Positions 12,801-24,639 of a stretch of 64,000 nt of DNA are shown here, piece by piece. Each line of letters opens with the position of its first letter. The stretch's first letter is position 1. The notes beneath the pieces are model-generated. The model was not told where the DNA came from, did no database searches, and saw only the letters and a list, made by a program, of their open reading frames with translations. A program made the position numbers and the translations under genes. The stretch is from the NCBI GenBank assembly GCA_028023455.1, contig JAQFVV010012402.1:9962292-10026291 (forward strand), written 5' to 3'. The DNA is from Epiperipatus broadwayi (Eukaryota; Onychophora; Udeonychophora; Euonychophora; Peripatidae).

Positions 12801-15800
12801 AATACTATACATACATATTTCGAAGGGACTTCTGACTGGCACAATACATAATCAAAAATTATTTGGTAATGGAAAAAACACTTTTCAGATGTGGAAAAAA
12901 ATATTGAAATAGTTATATTTTTTATTCTTTAAGAGACTTCAAATAAGCTTTATAGAAAAAGTAATAATTTTTTTAAAGTCATTGATTATTTAGAAAAAAT
13001 GACACTGAATGAATTGTTGAATTTTGCATAAAATCATCACTGACAAGATTTTATCATGTATTAAAGCAAAGTTTCTCCATAATAGTGGATAAATTTTATT
13101 CCAAACTTTTGTCACATTGAACTCGGTTTGTTTCATATTTGTTAAAGATTTTTTGGCATATTTAATGCTATTCTATCCGAGACTTGAATTTGCCATTGGT
13201 AGATTGTAATTGAAATCTTGATATCGACAAGTACTTGGATAGTTGGGGCAATATGGAAGTAAAAAAAAAAAAAGTTTGTTTACAAAAACTGATTTTAAAT
13301 TAAAATCCTAGTCTTTTTTTTCATACTATGCATTATCAACAGCTTAAATTTAAAGATAAATATAATTATAACTTGTCATAGTTTAATCATATGAATAGAC
13401 ATCTGAACAAGTATAAATGATAAAAAGATGCATTTTTGGCTGAAGCATTCTTGTTGATCTAAATCACAATCTCTTATAGGTCATTATTTTTGCTCACTAT
13501 TTATCAATAATAATTAAGTTTAATATACAAGAAGAGCATTTCCTGCTCTCACATATATGATATCCTTTTTAGATAAATAGTTTTAATGATTTATTAATCT
13601 ATTAGGCTAAAGATTATTATTATCATTTTTAGCATAGATATATGTACTTATATAAAAAAAAAAATTGTAAGGTTAAGTTTGTGTTCTAATAATATTCTGG
13701 AAAGAAGGAAATATTCTATCATTGACATTTCAATAAGAGAAATATATGATGTCTTGTATGAAGATAAAAACTATACAGTCGACTTCTCTTTCATTACTGT
13801 TGCTTATTAAACTCAATGTAGTAGATTTAGAAAATCTTGGAAAATATGAGAAATTGCTAATTTTTAAAATGTTACTGACATAAATATAAGCTATATTTCT
13901 GCAATTTTTTAGTGCTTTTGAATTCCTAAAATTTATCTTGAAGAATATTAATTATATTTCCTGTTAAAAAATAATATGCAGAATAGTCACTTTAGGCTTA
14001 AAATTATTAAATTTCATAAGTATATATATATAATTAGTAAATCTGTTGTATTAAAAATGATATATTAAGCCATTTAAATATTTTATTGTTAGTATTTTAA
14101 TAAATGAAAAAAATTTCAAAGAGTAAAATAGCTATTTCAAAAGTTTTTTTAATTACACAAACAATACTGTAATATCATAACTTCTCTATTTGACACAAGT
14201 GCTCAGTTGTAAATACTATTATTACAGTGTTAAAAATTTTTCAACCAAGTATCTTTTGAGACTGATGTATTTGCAAGTATTAGTAATTGTTTTAGTCTGG
14301 AATTATTTATCCTATACAAAATATATCATCTCTTAGATAGATAATCCTTAAAATGAATGATTTTCATCTTAATCGTAAAGATTTTTACAAAATTTAAATA
14401 TTAATAATGATATATGATGCATAAATATTCAGTGACATTTTGTGTATTTACATGCATACCAAATTTGCTTTGTCTTTTTATTTTACAGCAGTCAAAATTT
14501 TCAGTAAAATATTTTTTTTTCATCCATTGTAAACATTATTCAGAGTCATATTGTTTAAAATACTGTTTTAGTTAAAACTTTTTGCCTCTGAATCTTATAA
14601 TTATTAGAATATATATATTTCAATTATGCACTATTGTTTTCTTGTAATTTAATATATGTATATTTTGTTTTTAATATCTAATTACAATTTAACTAAAAAG
14701 TGTATTACATTTTAATTTCTTCTAAAAAAATTTGAAAATACTTTTAGATACTGATCTTTGTATGCAATATTTGCTGGCAAAGTCATATCCACATACAAAA
14801 GTGGATAAGATGCTAATCAACCACTTTCATCAGTTCTTTTAAAATATGTTTGGGAAAAAACCACATGGAAATAATTTAATGTATATGAATGTAAAATAAT
14901 ACACAGAGTTTGAATATAAAATTTTTAATAATATTATTGAACTGAGTATACTTTCGACATTTTCATCATGGTCAATCTGTTGAGAATATTAATTTTTTTG
15001 CTGATTTGAATACTACTACTTTTTTTGGTTCATTACATACTCCTTTTGTATAATGAACCATGCCTCTTATTTTGAATTTGCGATCGTTTCTTCACATACA
15101 ATTCTTAACAGCACTCTGATCACAACTGTGGCTGTGTTTTGTCTCATGATTGTTTCAGGCTTAATCTTAGATTTCTTATACATTAATGAATGTTAAGTCA
15201 TTTGCCCTAGTTTCCCCATAATATACCTAAGGACAGTCAATTTTGGCTACACTGTAAACCACAATTAAAAAGTATTAATTTTTTTCATAATGAAAATTTA
15301 TTATTTTTTTGACAAAACAAAAATAACATATTTATGAAAACTTGAAAATAGTGTAATTTATTTAGATAATAAATCTGAAATTAATATGTTTAATGAACTA
15401 AAAACTGTTGGAGTGGGGGTCCATAAACTGATATTGGTTTAAACAATTTGGAAGAAATTAAATTACTGATGAGGACGAACAATTTTGATGGCAAGATGTG
15501 CACCAAATTTCCTGAAATAATTTGTGATGCTGAACATGAAATTGTTAATAAGTTATGCATACAATACTTGATTACTTTTTCAAATATACTTTTTTATTGA
15601 TTTGCACAAACATATTAAAATGTAAATAGGAATAGATTTGTTTTCATTCTGTTTTTTTTTTTTTTGTATTTTAACAAATTAATATTATTTCCATTATGAA
15701 AAAAGCTAAAATGATCGATTAGCATCTTCTTGTTAACTTTTAGGTGTAGATGGTAGCTTCATCAATGGGGAGCACATACATAAGATCAGATTTTAATTTT

Positions 15801-16026
15801 GCAATGTAGCCTGAATGCTTATTTATAATTTCTTAAATGTCCTACAATTCTAGTTATATTCTATCTGGATTATAAGCCTAAGTTGGGCTATTTAAATTTG
15901 AAACCTATATAAATCAAAATCTGCAACATATCATATTTCTGAATTATGCATCATATTTATATATATTTGTATGAGTCTATATACTTAAGTATTTAATATT
16001 TTAAAAATTGTGTATTTTTATTTCAG
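9893..16026. other. Remainder of the large TMED10 intron
   Basis: Six kilobases of A+T-rich sequence with no exon I can support on either strand and no element with clear ends. It ends in a polypyrimidine-like tract and the acceptor TTTCAG at 16,021-16,026. Confidence 0.6.
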
Positions 16027-16148
16027 AATCAACTAATGTAAGAGTTCTCTACTTCAGCCTTTTTTCAATGGTATGTCTTCTTGGTTTAGCAACATGGCAA
16101 GTTTTATACTTACGAAGATTCTTTAAAGCCAAAAAGTTAATTGAATAA
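16027..16148 (+). CDS. TMED10: TMED10 terminal coding exon: transmembrane helix and sorting tail
   Basis: After acceptor TTTCAG the phase-1 frame gives (E)[15 protein letters not shown], then [18 protein letters not shown] and AKKLIE followed by TAA at 16,146-16,148. This is the signature end of TMED10: one membrane-spanning helix and a short cytosolic tail with a di-phenylalanine (COPII) and a di-lysine KKLIE (COPI retrieval) signal. These residues drive ER-to-Golgi export and Golgi-to-ER return. The tail is intact, so the gene looks functional. The serine-threonine junction (ESTN) resembles the human protein more than the fly form. The 3' UTR follows directly. The intron before it is 10,975 bp. 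Confidence 0.97.
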
Positions 16149-16588
16149 ATGTTTTTATTTTAAAAAAAGTATCATCTTAAATGGTGAGAAAGTGGTATTA
16201 ATTTCTTTTGATAAAGCAATGATTTAAAGAAAGAAAAAAAAGAGGGGGGGATAGGAAATAATCTGTCATATCTTTTTTTTTTAGTTAATATCAACTTAAT
16301 TTTTCAAGTTGATTTAAATACATCATGGAAGCTATCATACATAGGTTTGAATATTATAAAACTTCATATTAAGTTTTGTATCATAACATTACAAAAAAAA
16401 AAAAAAGTTTGTGCATTTGTATAAAGAAGATTGGCAAAATAATGCTGCTTAGGGATATATTGCTTTATTTGATAACTTTTTTTTTTTAATTGTAAATTAA
16501 GATTACTGTATAGAAAAAAAAAACATTTGTAAAAATCCCTATCCAGCTATTAATAATAATTGAATACTACAGAAATATGACAGTTTGT

Positions 16589-16594
16589 AATAAA
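16589..16594 (+). terminator. Candidate poly(A) signal of TMED10
   Basis: AATAAA 441 bp after the TMED10 stop codon, followed by a T-rich stretch at about 16,609-16,621. In a sequence this A+T-rich the hexamer alone is weak evidence. The position is reasonable for a short 3' UTR and lies just before the 3' end of the convergent gene. Confidence 0.45.
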
Positions 16595-16685
16595 TAAGTT
16601 TTATATGTTTTTTTTTTTTTAGTTTATTAAAAAATGTTGTATACAGATTTGAAATTGTGATTTTTTATTATTATTTAAAAACAAT

Positions 16686-16691
16686 TTTATT
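16686..16691 (-). terminator. Candidate poly(A) signal of the convergent gene
   Basis: AATAAA on the - strand, about 25 bases beyond the stop codon at 16,716-16,718. If both candidate signals are used, the two genes end tail-to-tail within about 100 bp. Confidence 0.4.
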
Positions 16692-16715
16692 TCATTACTC
16701 ATGCACAAAAACATA

Positions 16716-16915
16716 TTAATGGATATTTGTTTGAGTGGATGAATTAAGTGATGGTGCAAATAAGAAAGGAAATACACTGTCCACATCTATTTGAGGTTGA
16801 TCAAAATTAACTTTAGGTATATTTGATGTTCTATTCCAATTCTTGCATGAAAAAATAAATTCCAGCATTGCTTGATCTTCCACTATAACAGCCATATTTT
16901 TAGATTTAGTCAAAT
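16716..16915 (-). CDS. Unrecognised gene, terminal coding exon
   Basis: Last exon of a gene convergent with TMED10. On the - strand a pyrimidine-rich tract ending AAAG precedes the exon, whose first two bases (AT) complete an Asp codon begun in the 16,990-17,101 exon. It then reads LTKSKNMAVIVEDQ, AMLEFIFSCKNWNRTSNIPK, VNFDQPQIDVDSVFPFLF, APSLNSSTQTNIH and TAA. Mixed composition, Trp, Cys and Pro content and matched splice phase argue for real coding. I do not recognise the family and no catalytic motif stands out. The TTG at 16,913, which could be mistaken for a start, is internal to the exon. Confidence 0.72.
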
Positions 16916-16985
16916 CTTTAAAAAAAAAGAAAAAAGGGTTAAACTTTCCTAAAATTTATTTAAAGTACTTATACTGAATAATACT

Positions 16986-17049
16986 GTACCTTGAGAAGGG
17001 ATTTCTTGAGAGCTTAATGTACCTTGAGAAGGGATTTCTTGAGAGCTTA
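16986..17049. repeat. 33-bp tandem duplication within a coding exon
   Basis: Copies at 16,986-17,018 and 17,019-17,049, identical for their first 31 bases (gtaccttgagaaggg...). The period of 33 keeps the reading frame of the - strand exon. Confidence 0.92.
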
Positions 17050-17101
17050 TATCCTGCAAATGTTGACTACTAAACCATTCACTGAAATTAATTTCTTCAG
17101 A
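16990..17101 (-). CDS. Unrecognised gene, penultimate exon with duplicated 11-residue repeat
   Basis: On the - strand the acceptor TATATAG is followed by a frame reading SEEINFSEWFSSQHLQDI, then SSQEIPSQGTL, then SSQEIPSQ. The exon ends at CAAG|GTACAG (phase 1), joining in frame to the 16,716-16,915 exon. The 33-bp tandem repeat inside it encodes SSQEIPSQGTL once in full and once truncated by the splice junction. The first copy therefore also carries a CAAG|GTACAT donor-like site that could be used alternatively. The Ser/Gln/Glu-rich sequence looks like a disordered linker. Family unknown. Confidence 0.7.
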
Positions 17102-17103
17102 CT

Positions 17104-18927
17104 ATATATATATAAATAACTTAATATATATTTTTATATTTGATTATATATATTTTTATCTAATAAACTGAATATGAACATAATTAGCATTTTTTAAAAA
17201 AAAAAAATTGAATATTTAAATAAATTTTACATATAAAAAGTATGTTTACTAGAATATTTTGGTTTTTAAAAATAACTATTCATAGAGTATGACTATTTCA
17301 TAATTTAATAATGATTTGATGTATTTCACTATTTTAAATATTTGAAAAAAATCGATTAAAATTATCCACACTTTGTTGTTAAGCCAAAGATTCCCACCAT
17401 TAAAAATTCCAGTCCAAGAAAAAGAATGCCATAATTTTTTTTTTAAAAAGGAAATTATTGGTTAAGAATTATTATCAGAAGGGGAGGGGGGAGTTGCTTA
17501 TTTGACTTTTTAATTTTGTAATTACATAAAGAAATCTAGCTAATTAATTTTTAAATAAACATGCATCCATTTTTTTTCATTTTTGCAGAATTGTGCACAG
17601 AAATTTTTTTTTTTCTGACATTTTCTTGAAAATATATAAATGAATATTAAAACATCTTTGAGAAAATTAAAATGAAATAATTTATTCTTTGCATTTTGCC
17701 TATAATTCTGGAACCTTGAAGTCAATTAAGATGATTACAAATAATTATAAAACAAATAAGATATGAATAAAAAAAACGTATTTCATAATCACTATTTTAA
17801 TATATTTATTCCATTACTTTACCAGTTCTCTGAAACTAGCAACAATAAATTTTCATCAGGTATCAAAATCTTGCACACTTTTTTTTTCAATTTATTTATA
17901 ATTGAGGTGATGTTCATGGTACAAATATTTTTCATCATAATTAGAAAACATTTTAAAATTAATATTTTTTGCAGAAGTCTTTCAGTTCTTGCAAAATTAG
18001 TAGCATAATTTTAATTAATAAAATTAGCCACTGAACATATGCATTAGTTGCCTATGGACTAATCAAATTGGACTGTGGTGTCACTTATTGGTACATAAAG
18101 TATCTCTTTACTAACGTTTGATATTTGAAATGTATGGAGCTATCATAGCATAGAGACTGATTGTAGACAAAAAAACAACCTTCAACTGTATCATCTGCTC
18201 TTTCCTAACTAATTAGTATATTTTAGGCTTTAATTATAGTAAGAGAAAGAAAAATACAGGTTAAACATCAATAATCAGAATCTGTAATCTTTTATAGTCC
18301 AGACAAAATTATGAGGCAACATTTAAAATTTTCAAATCGATAGATTTTAATATGAATTAATCACATGACCACTATTTCCTTTGCTTACACAAACTGTTAA
18401 AACAGTAGCAAACTTACCATACCATAGTGCAATCCAACACAAACTATAGTAATCGATGGTTGAGTAAGGACTAGATGGTGATTTTATGCACAAACCTAGC
18501 ATTCATTGATTGATATAATTTGCATTGAGTACCATTATTGCATGGAAAGTTTGTACTGTTTTAATATGAATATTTACTCAAGTAATCCTTTTCATTTAAT
18601 CTAATGGAAAAATACATAAATATTTTAAAATAAATCACAATAAAATACCATGATTGCCATTTTTTGCATTAATGATTTTTATTTTTCCTATAAATGGCAA
18701 ATGAAAAACTGCCACTATTTAATAATTAAATTTTGTTAAATACATTTCTACTGATTACATAAATATTAAAAAGCTATCAAATGTTCCTGAACAAAAATGC
18801 AAGAAAAAAAAAATCATTTTTTTTTTTATTAGAGTATTCCAATGTAAAAACAAATCGTATTGATATATAATAGTTATTATTATTTAATAAAAAGTAAATC
18901 ATATAACATTATTTATTTATGTAGCAC
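17104..18927. other. Intron of the unrecognised - strand gene
   Basis: A+T-rich sequence between two phase-compatible - strand exons. No other exon or mobile element is supported. The short ORFs in it are low-complexity. Confidence 0.5.
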
Positions 18928-19029
18928 CTTGTTATTATTTAGAATAGTCATAAGAGAATCGCTCTGATACATATGCTGTAAAGATTTATAAAGCTGAGGA
19001 ATATTCTCACTTTCTAAACCCAAGATAGT
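18928..19029 (-). CDS. Unrecognised gene, 34-codon internal exon
   Basis: A - strand acceptor (TTTTTTTAAAG) is followed by a frame reading TILGLESENIPQLYKSLQHM and YQSDSLMTILNNNK. It ends at AACAAG|GTGCTA with phase 0. The next exon downstream (17,101) begins in phase 0, so the frame is continuous. The sequence looks like amphipathic helix (leucine spacing, QLYKSLQHMYQ). It continues open for only four more codons past the donor. No family recognised. Confidence 0.65.
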
Positions 19030-19218
19030 CTTTAAAAAAATAAGAATGAATCCAACCATATCTTTTTTATCTAAATTTATTTATATAGGCCAATCTGAAG
19101 CATCAAGTATTGGAGTGATTCCCTTAGGACTACTATTAAAAAGTAATTTGTATATTTTTATTTTATTGATCAAAACAAAAACTGTACCAAAAAAAAAAAT
19201 TGTGTACTATTATTTTAC

Positions 19219-19263
19219 CAGTAATTTACTAAGCTTTATACGTTGTAATTCTTGTAAAGAAGA
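19219..19263 (-). CDS. Unrecognised gene, possible 15-codon micro-exon
   Basis: On the - strand, ATGCAG|TCTTCT...TTACTG|GTAAAA frames 45 bases reading SSLQELQRIKLSKLL. Both ends are phase 0, matching the 18,928-19,029 exon. The helical, leucine-rich character continues smoothly into it. The exon is short and the acceptor tract is weak, so confidence is moderate. Confidence 0.45.
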
Positions 19264-20990
19264 CTGCATGATAATTTCATTAGACAAGCATTAAAAGATA
19301 GATTGACAGAAAATTGTATTGAAAAAATTACACAAAATAATACTTCCTTAGCACTAGGCAGGTGATGTACTTATCCAAAATCTGTTTAGGGACTCTACGA
19401 CATTTTGTAAAAATTAAATGAATTAAATATAATCAAGATATTAAATTTTCAAATATAAATCCTATAAATATATTAAGAATTTGATAGTTGGTACATGTTA
19501 CTTGTAAATTTTTATATTTTAAAAATGTTTAACAATGTTAAATTTATCAAATTTTATAATAAATGACAAATATAAATCATGCACAATATATAATAAGACT
19601 TAATTGAAATAAGCATAAATGTATAATATTTTGTAAATTAACTGTATTTTACCAAAGTAATTTTATCGCAACATAATGCAGTCATATATATAAAAAAAAT
19701 GTCTGATAATATAAATATATTTTCTAATTTGATTTTTCATGTAAATTTTTTGTGCTTTTGCATTATTTATTTACTGTGACAGTTCATCATCTACAACTCA
19801 TTATAGGGCTAATTTTAAACAAATTAGGCTTATTACTTTCAATTGGGCCCTATATTGTGGAGGAAACAAAAATTGTCCAGGGCTGCAAGATTTTCTCTAA
19901 TTAAAGAAAGATAAAATTTTTTGTAAATGTAATGGAAAATTAAAACTAAATATTTATCAATCTATTTCGCTCAGAAGTAAGTTGAAATTGAAAATGTTAA
20001 TTTGAATTTTATTGAATTATTTAAAAGACTATCATATATAAAACTTTTGCAATATATTAATCAGTTTTGCATTTGACAGGCCATTAAAAAAAATGGCATA
20101 TCTTCATGCTAATCTTAATTACTTAAATTTTGTTTTTGTGAAAGTTAATTTTTTATTGTTTTTCTTCTACGTATTTATGATTTTTTTTTATTGCTATATT
20201 GTGTTTAAATACCATATGCAAATAAGAAAATTTATCCAAAAATAATAATTTCATATTTAACTATTCTTTGCAATTTAGTTTATTTTATTTATATACAGAT
20301 TTAACATTTATGAAAGGATTTATAAATAGTTTTAAAAACGTAATAAAATAAATACATTACAAGTGCATTCCATCCAAATATTTTTTAAAAAGTAAATTAT
20401 AAAAAATGTGAAGGAATGATGATTGAAACATCACAAGCAACTAAAAAATTTTACTTTATAATTTTATTAGAATAGATTTCCACCATGCTTAAGTGACATA
20501 GAAATAGGCTAATAAGGTTCTCTGTTTAAATTGGATATTACTAAAGGCAACTCTGATAGAGACATTGATTTTATAAGTAAAATACTAATGATAAAGTCCT
20601 ATTTACAAAATTATTTTCTTTAATTGCATGCTTTCCAAATGTTGAAAGTTTCATTTTGCATTTATGATTCAATGTAAACACTGATTCCACATTAGTCATT
20701 TAATTATATTCTCATGAAAGTAATTATAATCAAGATAATTAAATGTGCACATTTGTTTTTGAGCTAATTTTTCAAATCATTATAAAACTAATATATGTGG
20801 TCCATGCTATGTCTGGAATACTCTCCAGACAGCATGAAAATTAGAAATTTCCCTGGTAAAAACTACAACAACTAAGTTCAATTGTTAGTATTTAATATCA
20901 CTAGAAGATTACATTATTAAGAGAATATATACAATTTACACTATATACATGAATCCGAAGGTGCATAGAAATGATAGATATATACAAGCT
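19264..20990. other. A+T-rich sequence, probably intron of the - strand gene
   Basis: No exon, RNA or transposon seen. A short palindromic word pair near 20,800-20,840 (catgctatgtctgga/tccagacagcatg) is the only local structure. Confidence 0.4.
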
Positions 20991-21009
20991 ATTCCCTAAG
21001 CTTTTTATA

Positions 21010-21175
21010 TGTTAAGGGGCAATTTCTCTGCAATAGAAGCTTAAGGTATGTATGGTGAGACATGAAGCTTCTCCGCACGAGTGAGTCTCCTTTTTGCTTT
21101 TGGCTGGCATAGATTAATTGTCCAATTTCTTCTCTTGATTGGTTTCTATTTCTGGTCCTGCCGATAATTTATTCA
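21010..21175 (-). other. G+C-rich island with long open frames on the - strand; possible exon
   Basis: This ~165-bp block is clearly richer in G+C than its surroundings. All three - strand frames are partly open. One reads TRNRNQSREEIGQLIYASQ, KQKGDSLVRRSFM and continues to a stop near 20,997. Another reads KPIKRRNWTINLCQPKAKRR and LTRAEKLHVSPYIP before a stop. I cannot choose a frame because no splice pair fits the neighbouring exons well. It could be an exon, a decayed exon or a transposon scrap. Confidence 0.35.
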
Positions 21176-21398
21176 TGATACATCTTTGACTGTGGAATTT
21201 TACTTCTAATTAGTTTGAATTGAAGTTTAATCCAACTAATAATACTTGAACTTAAATGGAGAATATATCATAAATTTTTTTTTTAAGTAAATGTTTCACA
21301 ATAGTATGCTAAATCTTTATCATGTATACATACATATGTATCCTCATGATATATGTATATTCAACATATGAATAGTTATGCTATCATGAAATCACTAC

Positions 21399-21533
21399 TT
21401 GGGTGCCTGGGCTAAGATCCTCTGTAACACATATCACTTCTCCTGCATCTTCACAATACAACAATGTAACTGGGATTATCATACATGAGGCCAATACAAG
21501 TATTTTCTTCGAATATTGCTTGATTGTATCTAA
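21399..21533 (-). CDS. Candidate 45-codon exon, hydrophobic segment then acidic loop
   Basis: On the - strand, CTCTTCCAG|TTAGATACA opens a frame reading LDTIKQYSKKILVLASCM, IIPVTLLYCEDAGEVICVTE and DLSPGTQ, ending at ACCCAA|GTAGTG with both ends phase 0. The hydrophobic run of about 16 residues could be a buried strand/helix or a membrane segment. Phase agrees with the downstream micro-exon at 19,263, so it may belong to the same gene. An alternative is that translation ends at the TGA a few codons after the donor. Confidence 0.45.
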
Positions 21534-21535
21534 CT

Positions 21536-23215
21536 GGAAGAGAAAAATCATGAAGTCATACTTAATAACTAATGAATATTTTATTTATAAATTATTTTAA
21601 TAAAAAAAAGGAATTAATCATTACTAATGCTTACTTATAAAACCAGTACTCTTTAGGACTTGATTTGGATATACTAAACTTGCATCCAAAATATACCCTC
21701 TTAGTCAATAAATTTTTTTTTTCTCTTTCTATATTTTAAAGAATAACTAAATATGAGGACAAGTGTGTGTGTGTGCACTTAATGAACTATCTTACTAAAA
21801 ACTGAAAATATGTTTCAGAAAATATGCATAATAAAATTGGCTGAATATATTGCTTACCTTAATTACAATAATAAATTGAGAATTACATGTGTTTGAGAAG
21901 TTTAGTAAGGATGTTACTAATCATTTATCTTAATATATTTGATTTATAACCATAATAAAATTCAACTACATTCCTGAAATATTTTTGGCAATTGTCTTTT
22001 GTGGCTCAGAACTGTGATCAATTATATATATATTTTCATTTAATGAAGAGTCATATATTTTTGCAAAATAAGATCTTGTATTGGATTTAACTTTCACTTA
22101 ATAAATGTATTGTATCTAGTAAATACTCTATGAACTAAAAGAACTGCTAATCTAAATGGAATCAAAAATAATTCAAAAGTATAAGCTAGGATAGTAATAA
22201 AAAAAATAGACAAATGTACACATAGAAGACAATCAAATTTTCCTAAAAAAAAAATACTTTTATGCAAATATGCAAAGTAAACATGCAGTCATCAATTAAG
22301 TATAAATAAATGTCATATCACGTACTTAAAACCTCCCATAAATATTGTTTAGTTTGTTTTCCATAGCTACAAATCACTGAATACACTGATTATACAAATA
22401 AACAGTCCTTACTGAAGATTGAACTTTGATAATGACAATTTCCACATTCTTGTTTGAAGAATAAGCTAATAGGCAATAATGTAGATGAGAAACTTCGCAA
22501 GAAAGTAATAAAATTGACGGCTATAAATAAATTTATACAGATTCAATAAACTGAAGATAGTCAACAATACTACTATGATTTAGAATTTAAAATAAATTTA
22601 GAAACGCCAATTGTGGACAAACATTTTAGCCAAGCATTATTTGCTTAATTTATGCTAGTACATGAAAATGAAGGAAAAAAATTAATTTGATTTTTAATCT
22701 TCCAATAACATCAATAATATCCAGATTAGTTTTTAATAATAGAATCTTATATTTAAGTCTAAGATAATATTTTTGATGAACACATTTCCTGTTCTAAATG
22801 CTCTGATTTTTTTTTTTTTCTTGTAAAACACTGGAATATTTTTGTATTTACATAAAAAATTTCCTTTTTTCTGTTATATGATCCTTAAATCCCAAAATTA
22901 TATCACATAAAATTATCTTTTGTGCCTTATTCATAATAATAAATTCTTATATTATACCCAAATATAATTCCAGCGATCTTTTTTCTTTAGTGTGGCAAAA
23001 ACAAATATTGGCAAAGACCTAAAGTGAAATTAGTTAATTCATCATCTTAATCAATTCAATGGATTTAAATGACTGTTTATAGTCCTCTTTTTTTTAAAAA
23101 AAAGTAAGTGCAACTAAACCATTTCAAGATAAGAATTCAATGCAATATTTATTTTAGGTGAAAAAATTTTTTTTGTATATATGTTAACTTAAAATTTTAT
23201 TCAATATATTACTTT
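21536..23215. other. A+T-rich sequence without supported features
   Basis: Contains a short (TG)n run near 21,764-21,774. No exon, RNA gene or bounded repeat recognised. Confidence 0.4.
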
Positions 23216-23219
23216 ATAT

Positions 23220-24310
23220 ATAGATTTGGTCAAGACATTTGATTCAATTAACAAGAAAGCTCTACTGTATTGTTTGAAATTGGTTGTTCACTAAAATTTA
23301 TTCATATTATATAGCTGCATGATGGAATAAGAGGAAGTGTTATTACTACAAATAGAAAGTCAGGCATTTGAAATGAAAACTGGTGTTACCAAGGATGTTT
23401 TCTTGATCTAACATTTTAATTTTTTGAAAGTAGTCTTTGGAATTGTTTATACATGACTTAAATCAAACAGGGATCAAGATACAATACAGATTTAATGATG
23501 GAATTTTTAATTTGAATCAAAAGTAGAAATAAGGATTTCATCCTTTTGGATTCTGGATTTACAGTATATTGATGATTATGCTATTTTTGCTAGTTCAAAA
23601 GACAATTTAAAAATGTCCTTAATCTTTTGAATTCCAATTTTTAAAGACTTTGATTTTTTAATTAATGTTAAAAAAATTCAAGTTCTGATGGCAAAAAAAA
23701 ATTCAACTTTTAGATTGGATGGTTATCAACTTGAGAATATAAATCAGCTTAAAATACCTTGATAGTTTTATAAATAGGAAGGTGATCTTGGGTAGTGAGT
23801 CCAATAGACTCCAATGTGCTGCTAATGCTTTTAACAAATTAAAACACTGAATATTTCATAACAAGGAAATAATTATTGCAACTAAGTTAACTGTATATAG
23901 AACTTATTTTATCTGATTTATTTTATGGAAATGAAATTTGGACATTCTATCGATGCAATATAAAGACATTAGAAAAGACTGATTTAGGGACGCTCCGTAA
24001 AATTTTAAAAATACAATGGCAAGATTTTTTAGCTTCCTGGATGTGATTATTGAGTCCACTATTGTAAAATCATGTTTTCATTGGATTGGTCATGTAAACC
24101 AAATGAATAATGGAAAACTTCCTAAAAGGCACGTTTTTCAGTGTAGTTGAGCATGTGTTTTGTGGGAGTAGACCCTGTCTATATTATAAGGATTATCTCA
24201 AAGACATTCTACAGAAGTGCAATGTCAATTGTTTCCATTGGGAAGATATGGAGAGAATAAAATACATTGGTGCTGAAGTATTTCAGAAAGTTTTCTGTTG
24301 AGGAAAGTAA
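23220..24310 (+). mobile_element. Decayed non-LTR retrotransposon, reverse transcriptase domain
   Basis: Broken + strand frames follow the order of a LINE reverse transcriptase. DLVKTFDSINKKALLY (RT motif A region) is at ~23,225. MKTGVTKDVF (degraded TGVKQGCVL) is at ~23,370. A degraded YADD stretch (YIDDYAIFASSKD-like) is at ~23,570. LDGYQLENINQ is at ~23,710. A block ending HWIGHVNQMNN, typical of the thumb/connector that reads WxGHVxR in LINEs, is at ~24,075. The end of the frame (RPCLYYKDYLKDIL, QKCNVNCFHWED) matches the usual last ~60 residues of such ORF2 proteins. Many stops and frameshifts show a dead copy. The endonuclease domain is absent (5' truncation). Clade uncertain. Confidence 0.8.
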
Positions 24311-24639
24311 AAGTTAATATCAAATAAACAGAAAAATGGAGCAACTGTAGTTCTTAGATTGATTTTTTATAGTTATAAAATTCATTTCTAGAATAATTTT
24401 TCTCCTTTCTTTCCTTTTTTTTTTTTGCAGCTAGAATGACCATATTCATTTATGAGTAGCTTTTATATCGTTACTTATTAAATTTTCTATCTTATTTCCT
24501 AATATAATTGAATGATTTATATTTTCTTGGCATTTTCATCCAAATTTGACATATGTACATTGAAGTATAACTACCTTTTGTCTGAATTTATCTTTAGTAG
24601 ATCTACATATTGTATATTTATACAATTTTCATCATTTAT

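Noticed and set aside
15460-15482. CTGATGAGGACGAAC, resembling a hammerhead ribozyme core
   Set aside because: Stem II would be one base pair, GAAA is GAAC, and no UH cleavage site with a third helix is found nearby. Probably chance.
19046-19160. - strand frame reading SPKGITPILDASDWPI with coding-like composition
   Set aside because: It hits a stop without a donor and its phase does not fit the flanking exons. The overlapping + strand ORF has no splice context either.
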